The translations under genes and the position numbers were made by a program. Of a stretch of 64,000 bases of DNA, positions 24,844 to 33,099 are shown piece after piece. The DNA lies in the NCBI GenBank assembly GCA_041398605.1, contig JAWKUK010000006.1, forward strand, positions 248,001 to 312,000, in the 5' to 3' direction. The notes beneath the pieces were generated by a model. That model made no database searches. It had not been told where the DNA came from and worked only from the letters and a program-made list of their open reading frames with translations. The stretch's first letter is position 1; every line of letters begins with the position of its first letter. This stretch comes from JAWKUK01 sp041398605. GTDB taxonomy: Bacteria; Planctomycetota; UBA1135; GCA-002686595.

Positions 24844-27800
24844 TTGCGTCCGCCCGTCCCCCACGCCTGGCGCCGGCGCCTGCTGCGCCTTGGCACGCGC
24901 GCGTTCCTCGCGGTGGCCGCTTCGTGCGCGGTCGCCCGCGCGGAGGACCCGCCGCTCCTCGAAGGCCTGTTCGATCCTTGGCGCTGGCGGCTGTTCACGA
25001 CGGAGGACGGGCTCCCCGGCCTCGGCGTGCGGCACTTCCTCGAAGCACGCGACGGCACGCTCTGGGTCGGCACAGACCAGGGGCTCTGTCACTTCGATGG
25101 CTTCGAGTTCCGAATGGCGCCGGACCTGCCGCAAGCGCCGACGGCGAGCCTCTGTGAGGACAGCGCGGGGAGGATCGCGGTCAGCTTCCAATCGTCAGAG
25201 CAACTGGCCTGGATCGGCGGCCCAGGCGGCTTTGCCGCAGTGCCAACGCCGCACACGCTGAGCGCGGCGGGCCGCGTGATTCAGGCCTGGGCCAAGGGAG
25301 CGGACGGCGCGCTCGTCGGCTTCGGCCGGGGCGTCCACGACACGCCCGGCGCGTTCGTGTTCCGATCGGGCGAGCCCGACGAACGAATCATCGAGGGCCC
25401 GCCCAGCCTCTGGCCCGATTCCAACCCGCTGCTCGATGTCTGCGGCGGCAACGGGGTCTGGGTCCGGGAGCGCGACGGGCTCCAGGAGCTGACGGAATCG
25501 GGGCCCGGTCCGGCCCTGCCCCTCCCGGTCGGCGCGCGCGCGGCCTTCGCGGTCGTCGAGCCAGCGCGAGGTGGCGCGCTCGTCGCGGTGCATTTCCCGT
25601 GGTCCCAGCGCGGCCTCTGGGACCTCGACGCCAGCGGCGCGCGGCGCGTGCCGGGCTCGGAGGGAGAGCTCGTCCAAGCCATCGATGCGACCTCCAACGG
25701 CGAGGCCGTCGCGGTGCTGGACTCAGCCAAGCTGTTGTGGCGGAGCGGGGCCGGCGCATGGTCCAGCGTGGACCGCATCCCAGGCCCGCTCCGCAATGTC
25801 TCTCTGGTCCACCTTCAAGTGAACGGCGACCTATGGGTCGGCGGCGTCGGCGGGCTGCGGCTGTTGCGGCTAGCCAGCGCGCGTTGGTCGACCTCGGGCG
25901 CGCCCACTTCCGGCGTTCGAAGCACGGTGCTCGCCTTCGAGGGTGACGGCAACGGTGGAGTTTGGGTCGGGCTCAGCGCCGGCCTCGAACACCGACCCGC
26001 CAGCGGGCCGTCGGAGCTGATCCTGGAGGCGCTCGGGCAGTCGCTCGAGACCGTGACGGCCCTCGAGCGCGACGCCGCGGGCCGCCTGTGGGTGGGCTCG
26101 GGCGCTGGCGCCTTCCCGGGCGTCTTGGTCTTCGACGGGGAGCGCTGGACCCACCTCGGCCCCGCGCAGGGCCTCGACGCGCGCTGCGTGCATCAAATTC
26201 GGCGCAGCCCGAGCGGCGCCATGGTCGTGCTCGCGCTCCCCGACCTCGGCGGCCCATCTGGAATCTGGACGGGCACGGTCGAGGGCCTAGAGCGCTCTGG
26301 ACCATTCGATGCGCTGAGCGACGCGACGCGTTATTACGACGCCGCCTGGACGAGAGACGGCACGCTCTGGATCGGGAGCAGCCTGGGGATCGCGCGCGTC
26401 CGCCATGGCGAGACCACCCTCTACCAGAAGGAACAGGGTCTGCGCCAACTGCGCACGTTTGCCTTGGCCGCGGCGCCGGACGGCAGCCTCTACTTCGGCA
26501 ACCAAGACCGCCAGTGCGGGCTGGGACACATCACGCTCGAGGGTCGGGTTGAGTCCATCCCGCAGAGCGACGGCTCCAGCGAGCTGGGCGTCTTAGCGCT
26601 GAAGTTCGATCCAGTCGGTCGACTCTGGATCGGGGCCCGCGACGGGCTGCTCTTGCTCGAAGATGACTTGCTGCGGCGCGTCGATCGACGGACGCAAGTC
26701 TCACAGAGCCGGGTGCACGCGATCGAGGTCAGCGACGGGCGACTGCATGTCGGCACCGACGGGGCTGGGGCGATGTCGATGTCCCTCGATGCGCAGGCGT
26801 GGCCTTCGCCGCGGGTGCGGATCGATTCAATCGCGGTCGACGGAGTGTCGGCCGAAGCGCGCTGGCGCGTCGCGTCGTTCATGAAGGAGGACACACGCGA
26901 CGCGCTGATCGTCCGCCACCGCATCGACCAAGGCCCTTGGTCCCCTTGGTCCCATCGCGGATCCGCCAACTTCGAGCATTTGGCGCATGGCGACCATACG
27001 CTCGAGGTCGAGCTGGCCGGGATGCTGCACCGCGCGCGCACGAGCGCGAGCTTCCGGATCAACGATCCACTGCGACAAGTGCTTTGGGTCGCGGCTCCAT
27101 TGGCCTCGCTGACCGGCCTCGCAGTGGTCTTCGGCGCATGGTCCATCCGGCGCCGGCTCTCGGAGGCGCGCGAGCACCGCGCGACGTCCCAGCGCTTCGA
27201 ACAGCTCGCCAACAGCGTGCACGAAGTGTTCTGGCTCATCGACTGGCAGGCGCGCACGACCCTGTACATCAGCCCGGCGTTCGAGCGCCTCTTCGACCTG
27301 CCGATCGCAGCGCTCGACGCCTTTGGCACGAGCTGGCTCTCACGTGTACACCCCGACGACAGAGACGAGGCGAGCGCGAGCTACAAACGCAGCATCGAGG
27401 AGGACGGCGTTTGGGACCACGAGTTCCGCGTTGTACGCGGCGACGGCCGAGTCGGCTGGATCCACGCGAAGGCAGTGGCGATCCTGGACGAGCACGGCCG
27501 CGTGGCTCGGGTCGCCGGCGTGGGCGAGGAGATCACCCAGCGCCGCGAGGCTGAGGCGCACCAGCTGCGGCTCTCGCTCGAGCTCGATCACCGCGTCAAG
27601 AACAACCTCGCCCAGGTCCTCGCCCTCGCCGAGCAGACGCTGCGCTCGACCAAGGACCTAAACGAGTTTCAGGCGGCCTTTGTCGGGCGCATCAGAGCGC
27701 TCGCGCGCACGCACGAGACGCTCGCAGCGAGCCATTGGCAGGGCAGCACGATGCGCCTGCTCGCGCGCCGGTCCGTGGAGAGCCTCGTCGGCGTGGGCCG

Positions 27801-28233
27801 GCTGCGCATGTTTGGCGACGACTATCAGATGACCGCGCGTGTGTCGTCGGCGCTGGGGCTGACGCTGCACGAGCTCGCGACGAATGCGCTGAAGTACGGC
27901 GCGCTCTCGGGCGCCGAAGGGCACGTCGAGCTCCATTGGGTCGTGGATGCGTCGGGCTTGCTCGAGCTGACTTGGCTCGAAGTCGGGGCCAAAGACGTGC
28001 GACCTCCCGTCCGCGCAGGCCTCGGGACAACGCTCATCCGGGGGATGATCGAACACGAGCTGGGCGGAGCGGTCGAGCTCGAGTTCGGAGCCGCCGGCCT
28101 CCGATGCCACTTGACGATCCCTGGCACGAGGCAGGCGCGGGACGCCGCGCCGCTCGAGTCGCTCGATCCCGCGCCGCCCGGCCCCGCGCTCCCTCGCCGG
28201 AGCTGCGTGCGAAGACCCACGGCGACGTCGTGA
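24844..28233 (+). CDS. Two-component propeller / PAS / HWE-type sensor histidine kinase
   Basis: 1129 aa from the TTG at 24844, which gives a clean signal peptide (RRRLLRLGTRAFLAVAASCAVARA). An in-frame GTG at 24727 is the alternative and would add 39 Arg-rich residues. A periplasmic ligand-sensing part made of REG_PROP blades (EDGLPGLGVRHFLEARDGTLWVG and later GRLWVGSGAG, GTLWIGSS, GRLWIGARDG) ends in a Y_Y_Y-type domain. A membrane helix (VLWVAAPLASLTGLAVVFGA), one PAS domain, and a HisKA_2/HWE-type dimerisation box with His916 in LELDHRVKNNLAQ follow, then an ATPase domain with LTLHELATNALKYGAL. Such kinases usually sense sugars or surface signals. The gene converges on the regulator at 28247 with 13 bases between stops. 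Confidence 0.9.
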   Translation: MRPPVPHAWRRRLLRLGTRAFLAVAASCAVARAEDPPLLEGLFDPWRWRLFTTEDGLPGLGVRHFLEARDGTLWVGTDQGLCHFDGFEFRMAPDLPQAPTASLCEDSAGRIAVSFQSSEQLAWIGGPGGFAAVPTPHTLSAAGRVIQAWAKGADGALVGFGRGVHDTPGAFVFRSGEPDERIIEGPPSLWPDSNPLLDVCGGNGVWVRERDGLQELTESGPGPALPLPVGARAAFAVVEPARGGALVAVHFPWSQRGLWDLDASGARRVPGSEGELVQAIDATSNGEAVAVLDSAKLLWRSGAGAWSSVDRIPGPLRNVSLVHLQVNGDLWVGGVGGLRLLRLASARWSTSGAPTSGVRSTVLAFEGDGNGGVWVGLSAGLEHRPASGPSELILEALGQSLETVTALERDAAGRLWVGSGAGAFPGVLVFDGERWTHLGPAQGLDARCVHQIRRSPSGAMVVLALPDLGGPSGIWTGTVEGLERSGPFDALSDATRYYDAAWTRDGTLWIGSSLGIARVRHGETTLYQKEQGLRQLRTFALAAAPDGSLYFGNQDRQCGLGHITLEGRVESIPQSDGSSELGVLALKFDPVGRLWIGARDGLLLLEDDLLRRVDRRTQVSQSRVHAIEVSDGRLHVGTDGAGAMSMSLDAQAWPSPRVRIDSIAVDGVSAEARWRVASFMKEDTRDALIVRHRIDQGPWSPWSHRGSANFEHLAHGDHTLEVELAGMLHRARTSASFRINDPLRQVLWVAAPLASLTGLAVVFGAWSIRRRLSEAREHRATSQRFEQLANSVHEVFWLIDWQARTTLYISPAFERLFDLPIAALDAFGTSWLSRVHPDDRDEASASYKRSIEEDGVWDHEFRVVRGDGRVGWIHAKAVAILDEHGRVARVAGVGEEITQRREAEAHQLRLSLELDHRVKNNLAQVLALAEQTLRSTKDLNEFQAAFVGRIRALARTHETLAASHWQGSTMRLLARRSVESLVGVGRLRMFGDDYQMTARVSSALGLTLHELATNALKYGALSGAEGHVELHWVVDASGLLELTWLEVGAKDVRPPVRAGLGTTLIRGMIEHELGGAVELEFGAAGLRCHLTIPGTRQARDAAPLESLDPAPPGPALPRRSCVRRPTATS

Positions 28234-28246
28234 GCACTCCGCTCGC

Positions 28247-29608
28247 TTAGAGCTCACTGAGTCGGCGGTAGAGCGTGCTCTTGCCCAGACCTAACAGCGC
28301 CGCCGCCTTCGCGCGATTGCCGCCGCACGCGGCGAGCGCGCGCAGCAAGAGCTTGCGCTCGTACACGCGGTAATCGATCGGGTCGTGCTCCGTAATCTGC
28401 CACTCGTGTGCCTTGGGGACCTTCGGGAGCCCGGTCTGCGGCACGAGCTCGTCCTGCTCGCGATAGCAGGCCGCGATCGAAGGCGGGAGATCCTCGAGCG
28501 TCACCATGGAACCGACGACCTGGGGCCCGACGGACTCCATGACCGCCTCGAGCTCTGCGATGTTCCCAGGCCAGGGATAGGACTTCAGCGCCCCCAGCGC
28601 CTGAGGGCTGAGCTCCATCCTCGCGAGCCGCCGCACGAGCTGGGGGATCGAGTCGAGGCGCTCGCGGAGGGGCGCGACGTCGAGCGCCTCGCACCGGCGG
28701 CGCTTGATGAGGTCCGGCGCGCCACCGGGGCTCGACGTGAGGATGAAGCGCGTCGTGCGGTGCGACTCGAGCATCGACCAAAGGAGCTCGGCGCGGTCTG
28801 AACGCAGGCCTAGGAGCCCGGTCACGCACAGCGTGCCCGCATGCGCGAGCGCCAAGAGCTCCGTCAGGCGCGGGCGGAGCTCCTCGACGTCGATCTGGAG
28901 CCGATCCCCCGCCACTTCGACGAAGGCGCCGGCGCGCTCCGACACCTGGTGAATCACACGTGCGATGTGGCGGCATCCGACGCCGCGCTCGCCGCGGATC
29001 ACGAGGTGCCGCTCGTGCTGCGCCGCGCGCACGACGAGGTCCCGCAGCTCCGCATCGTCGAGGGTGTCTGTAGACCACCACGCGCGCGCGGCCCGGCGCG
29101 CGGCCGCGTCGTCGTTGGCTCGGGCTGCGCGGACCGCCGCATCGAGCTCGGGGGCGGACCGAGCAAGTCCTGGCGAGATCGCGGGCGCCTGAGGTGCGGC
29201 GGACGGCGTGCCGCGTCTGGCACAGCGGGCGAGCGCTTCAATGTGAAGCTCGATGTCTCGCTGCATGCCGGCGCCGAGGACGACGTCGAAGCCGGCGGCG
29301 TAGAGGGCCTCGAGCGCCTCAGACGTGGGGTCAACTTGCGCGCAGAGGATCAAGAACGGGCGCGTCCCGTCGTCTCTTGGACCGGTCGACGCAGCGAGCA
29401 CCTCCGCCAGATTGGTGCGCGCGAGCGGCGTGCGCCCCGCGGCGACGAGGATCGCGTCAGATGGGGCATGGTGCCGCGCGGCACCCCCCCTGCGGCCTGG
29501 GCCCGGCGCGGGGGGACGGATGCGAACGTGGTGCCCGCGGTCGCCAAGGCGCCCACGGAGCGTCACCGCATGCGCGGGGTCGAGGGAGACAAGTTCGAGG
29601 TGTAACAA
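28247..29608 (-). CDS. Fis-type regulator with a degenerate, ATPase-dead sigma-54 activator domain
   Basis: 453 aa laid out like an NtrC-family activator but eroded. Residues 1-130 resemble a receiver fold without the phospho-acceptor site. The central AAA+-like domain (about 185-400) keeps the architecture and the tail block YPWPGNIAELEAVMESV. However, Walker A reads GERGVGCR (206-213, Lys replaced by Cys), the Walker B position reads AGTLCVTG (257-264, no acidic pair) and the GAFTGA loop is absent. The C-terminal Fis helix-turn-helix is intact (ACGGNRAKAAALLGLGKSTL). It should bind DNA but is unlikely to hydrolyse ATP or open sigma-54 complexes. It lies downstream of the Pel operon on the same strand, with 221 bases between it and the beta-helix gene. 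Confidence 0.82.
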   Translation of the reverse strand: MLHLELVSLDPAHAVTLRGRLGDRGHHVRIRPPAPGPGRRGGAARHHAPSDAILVAAGRTPLARTNLAEVLAASTGPRDDGTRPFLILCAQVDPTSEALEALYAAGFDVVLGAGMQRDIELHIEALARCARRGTPSAAPQAPAISPGLARSAPELDAAVRAARANDDAAARRAARAWWSTDTLDDAELRDLVVRAAQHERHLVIRGERGVGCRHIARVIHQVSERAGAFVEVAGDRLQIDVEELRPRLTELLALAHAGTLCVTGLLGLRSDRAELLWSMLESHRTTRFILTSSPGGAPDLIKRRRCEALDVAPLRERLDSIPQLVRRLARMELSPQALGALKSYPWPGNIAELEAVMESVGPQVVGSMVTLEDLPPSIAACYREQDELVPQTGLPKVPKAHEWQITEHDPIDYRVYERKLLLRALAACGGNRAKAAALLGLGKSTLYRRLSEL

Positions 29609-29829
29609 GATCCACGGCCGAGCGGGTTCGCGCCCCCGGCCCGCACAGTGAGTGACGGATCCCCCTCGTCTGTGACCACCAAGACAGAACTATTACGTTT
29701 CCCTCACAACCAGAGACACAAGGTCGCAGAAGAGTTGCCTCCCTGCGGCCTCCTTCTGCCAACCCCGACCGCCACCGAAGGCCCCAAATCCGAAGCCCAG
29801 CAGGGCTAGGTCCCGTAGAACCCTCGCGT

Positions 29830-31713
29830 TCAAGGGCGGAGGGTGAAGTCCAGGGCGTCCGAGAAGTTGAACGTCGCCTGGCCCGCGACGACGTCCCGGT
29901 GCGCAAAGGTCGCGACCCAACGGGAACCCACGACCCCCACGCTCGCGCCCCCAAGGGGCATGAGCCAGTTGACCGGGAGGGAGGCCCGGCCTTGGGGGTC
30001 GCTGAACTGCACCGGCAGGCGCGCAACGGCGCCCTGGACACACAGCACGCCGGCGCCGATCGCGTTGTTGGCTGGGAGTCCGCCGAGCACGAAGAATCCG
30101 ACCGCCCCCGGCGGCACTCCGAGCGCGGACAGCACGAAGTCATTTGCACCCAGGCTCGTCGAGCCGAGCGGCTCGAGGCGGCCAGGCGCGCCGGTGCTGT
30201 TTGCGACGGAATCACAGAAGCGCGCAGTGTCGCCAAGGCCTGCCGGTCGCTCGAAGGGCCCCTGGTCAGGCCTCGGGGCGAGCCCAAGCCCGAGGTCCGC
30301 CACCGCGGCGGTATCGACCAAGCGCGGCTGCCCGGCAGCATCGCTGAAGACCTGGAGACCAAGCACCGTGGTGTCCCCAGCGTCGATGCACGGGGAGTTG
30401 GACAGCAAGCGGAAGTCGTCGTCGAGGGTGCCCAGGACGCCGTCGGCCCCGCGTGGCGACGTCAGCCGGGGATCGACGAAGCGGCCACGTTGCTCTAGCC
30501 CGGTCGACGAGCGGAGCGCGCTCAGGCTCGGGTACAGCTGACCGAGCCACTCGAACTCGATCGGCCCCTGCGCCCGCCACCAAACGTTGTTCTCGAGCCG
30601 TGTGCCAACCGTCGCAAAGGTGTTCAAGAGCCCAGTCGAGCGCGCCTCCAAGACGATGATGTTGCCCGAGAGCAACGTTGAGTCAGCGAGGTTGACCCAC
30701 ACCTCTGTCGCGCCTGCCACGCTCGTCGCATTGCCATAGAGGAGGTTGTGAACGATCCTCGCGCGTTGGACGCGGCCCGCAGTCAGGTCATAGCCCCCGA
30801 CAGCAAACCCGACCTTGTCATTCGCGACAATCACGTTGTTTCGCACCACTACGTCGCGCGAGACCCACCCCAGGTTCTCGCAGCCGACCTCGATCCCTTG
30901 GTCACAGAAGGCAACGTAGTTGCGCTCTACGATGACGCGCTCGGCGCCGTCCAAATAGATGCCGGCAGCGAAGCCGGAGGCCGACGCTTCGCGCGCTCGG
31001 ACGACCCGATTGTCGGCGACGAGGCCGTCGCGGGCGCCGAAGGTGGGGTTGATGCTGGCCTCGCCGCCGATCACGTCGATGCCGATGTTGTTCACATCCT
31101 CGACCGTGTTCCGCAACACCTGGAAGTGCTCAATGTTGCCGCTGAGCACGATGGCCTCGCTCGGCGCGACCTGACAATTCCGCACGACATTGTCTGCCAA
31201 CAGGACCTCACTGAACGACGCTTGGGTCGACGTCCCGTAGACCGTAATCGCCATCGAGCTCGCGCCGACGAAGCCCGTGAATGTGTTGCCCACGATCTGG
31301 ATCGCCCGTCCGCTACCTGCAACGCGAACGCCTGACCCGTCACCTTGAGGGTCGTCGTTCCCGATCAGCCTCAGCCCCTCGACTCGCACCCAGGAGAGGT
31401 CCTCGATCGTGATCATCCAAGGCCCCGGCAAGCCCGCGCCGTCGATCACGGGCTGCTCGCCTGGGAAGTTCCGCAGCTCGACGAAGCCCGCGGCGGCGTC
31501 CCCGCCGCGCACAAATGCGACCTTCTCGCGCCACGGCGCGCCGCCCGGGCGCGCTCGGACGAGGACTCGATCTCCAGGCCCCGCGACGTCAAGCGCTGCC
31601 TGAATGGAGGTGAACGCCCCCCCCGACGCAGCGACGACAAGGTCGCTCGCTCGCGCTTCAGCGCAGAGGACCGAGCACGCGAGGCAGAGAATCAGCGGAC
31701 TTTGGAGTTGCAT
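29830..31713 (-). CDS. Exported right-handed beta-helix protein with planctomycete NSTG C-terminal domain
   Basis: 627 aa. Signal peptide MQLQSPLILCLACSVLCAEARA; the mature start DLVVAASGGAFTSIQAALDVAGPGDRVLV opens a pectate-lyase-like parallel beta-helix (about 30-410) with many coil repeats (VEGLRLIGNDD, IQIVGNTFTGF, VIVERNYVAF, VVVRNNVIVAN, ARIVHNLLYGN). LLSNSPCIDAGDT marks the end of the helix domain. Residues about 490-627 (FCDSVANSTGAPGRL, GVLCVQGAVARL, TFNFSDALDF) are a C-terminal beta domain I know from exported proteins of Saltatorellus-like planctomycetes. It begins 27 bases after pelG on the same strand and may be cotranscribed with the Pel genes. No catalytic residues can be named; a polysaccharide-binding or lyase role is possible. 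Confidence 0.82.
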   Translation of the reverse strand: MQLQSPLILCLACSVLCAEARASDLVVAASGGAFTSIQAALDVAGPGDRVLVRARPGGAPWREKVAFVRGGDAAAGFVELRNFPGEQPVIDGAGLPGPWMITIEDLSWVRVEGLRLIGNDDPQGDGSGVRVAGSGRAIQIVGNTFTGFVGASSMAITVYGTSTQASFSEVLLADNVVRNCQVAPSEAIVLSGNIEHFQVLRNTVEDVNNIGIDVIGGEASINPTFGARDGLVADNRVVRAREASASGFAAGIYLDGAERVIVERNYVAFCDQGIEVGCENLGWVSRDVVVRNNVIVANDKVGFAVGGYDLTAGRVQRARIVHNLLYGNATSVAGATEVWVNLADSTLLSGNIIVLEARSTGLLNTFATVGTRLENNVWWRAQGPIEFEWLGQLYPSLSALRSSTGLEQRGRFVDPRLTSPRGADGVLGTLDDDFRLLSNSPCIDAGDTTVLGLQVFSDAAGQPRLVDTAAVADLGLGLAPRPDQGPFERPAGLGDTARFCDSVANSTGAPGRLEPLGSTSLGANDFVLSALGVPPGAVGFFVLGGLPANNAIGAGVLCVQGAVARLPVQFSDPQGRASLPVNWLMPLGGASVGVVGSRWVATFAHRDVVAGQATFNFSDALDFTLRP

Positions 31714-31740
31714 GAGAGGTTCAGATTGGCGCGCGCTGAA

Positions 31741-33099
31741 TCAGCGCGTGAAGGTGAGATACTCGAGCCTCGCGAGCGTGCGTTGCAGCTGGGCAAAACC
31801 GAAGAGCAGGGCGCAGAGCGCCGCCGAGGCATAGCCGATGCCAAAATGCACGGGTCGCCCATAGGAGCTCAGCATGGGCAGCGCAATGTTCGCGAGGCAG
31901 AACAGCGCAGCGCAACGCAGCGCGGCTCGCTGTTGGTCGAAATAGAGCAGCGTCAGGAGGGTCAACAGCAGCAAGACGTGAAAGTACGCGCCGGCGCACA
32001 AGACGCGGAACGTCGGCGCCGCGCCGTCAGGGACGCCGCAGATGCCCAAGAGCTCGGGCGCGAACAAGATGCAGGCGCCGGTGATCCAGGCCTGCACGCG
32101 CACGATGCGAGCGGCCGACTCGCGGAGCGTCTGCACCATCGCTGCGCGCGCGCGCTGAATCATGGCTAGGCTGCCGCCTTGCTCGATGACGTCGTAGTAG
32201 CTGCGATAGCGCGGGTAGAAGCTGGTCTCGATTCGGACGAGATTGATCGCCAACGCCGGCACGACGGTCGCGTAGGCCAAGAACGAGCACGAATCGTACA
32301 GTGGGTGCTTCAGGAGGATGCCGCGCACGGACTCGCCGTCCATCACCCAGAACGTCACCTTGTCCGACCAGATGCCGATGTTGTAGAGGGCGCCGAACGC
32401 GAGGAGCCTCGGGAACGTCCGAACAGAGCGCAGCACCGTGAACGAGCGCTCGTCCGACGGGGGGACACCGCGCACGACCGCCCGCACGAGCAGCATGACC
32501 GTCACAGCCTGGCCGGCCGCGACCGCGCCGACCAGCCCCTCTAACGAGGCGCGCACCTCCGGCCACAGGACGAGCCCGATACACACCCCGCTGCCTACGA
32601 CATAAGCGACCAGGATCTGATCGTAGTCCCGCGTCGCGCCGAGCCACACGAGCGCCAACCATGACCACGTGTAAGCCACGTAGAGCACGACCAGCCCGAG
32701 CCCCGTAGCTGGGTCGAGCTGCAAATGCTCGGCAAAGAGCGTCCCGATCACGCATTGCAGCACGCCGCTCACCGCGAGGCACGCCGCCAGCGCCGGTAGG
32801 AGCGCCCCGCGCTCGCGGCGCCAGAGGGCGTCAGCGAGCCACCGGGTCGCGGGCACTTGAAGCAATCCGACCGCGATCAGGCTGAACGCCGAGGCATAGG
32901 TCACGAGCCCACGAAAGAGGTCGTACTGCTCGCGCAGCTCTTCGCGCGGGGCGAGGACCTGAATCGCCGTCAATACGGCGATCGTGATGAGCCAGGGACC
33001 TGAAGCGATCAGGCCCGCGCTCGCCCACGCGCGAACCCGCACGAGGAACGACGCGTCGAGATCGATCGCTCGGCGCAGCTCGAAGCCAATTCCAGCCAC
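31741..33099 (-). CDS. pelG: Pel exopolysaccharide inner-membrane transporter PelG
   Basis: 452 aa, the usual PelG length, a polytopic flippase-like protein of the MOP superfamily with about 12 membrane helices. The N-terminus MAGIGFELRR and the following helix SAGLIASGPWLITIAVLTAI are characteristic of PelG, which works with PelD, PelE and PelF to synthesise and move the polymer across the inner membrane. Internal matches include YASAFSLIAVGLLQVPATRW, LLAFGALYNIGIWSDKVTFW and RYRSYYDVIEQGGSLAMI. The start is GTG at 33099, sharing one base with the pelF stop. Confidence 0.93.
   Translation of the reverse strand: MAGIGFELRRAIDLDASFLVRVRAWASAGLIASGPWLITIAVLTAIQVLAPREELREQYDLFRGLVTYASAFSLIAVGLLQVPATRWLADALWRRERGALLPALAACLAVSGVLQCVIGTLFAEHLQLDPATGLGLVVLYVAYTWSWLALVWLGATRDYDQILVAYVVGSGVCIGLVLWPEVRASLEGLVGAVAAGQAVTVMLLVRAVVRGVPPSDERSFTVLRSVRTFPRLLAFGALYNIGIWSDKVTFWVMDGESVRGILLKHPLYDSCSFLAYATVVPALAINLVRIETSFYPRYRSYYDVIEQGGSLAMIQRARAAMVQTLRESAARIVRVQAWITGACILFAPELLGICGVPDGAAPTFRVLCAGAYFHVLLLLTLLTLLYFDQQRAALRCAALFCLANIALPMLSSYGRPVHFGIGYASAALCALLFGFAQLQRTLARLEYLTFTR

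Noticed and set aside
23349..25073. Minus-strand reading frame of over 570 codons
   Set aside because: Antisense to the HEAT-repeat gene and propeller-kinase gene; no motif and atypical composition.
28122..28137. CTGGCACG as a sigma-54 -24 element
   Set aside because: It lies within the kinase coding region and lacks a matching TTGC at -12.
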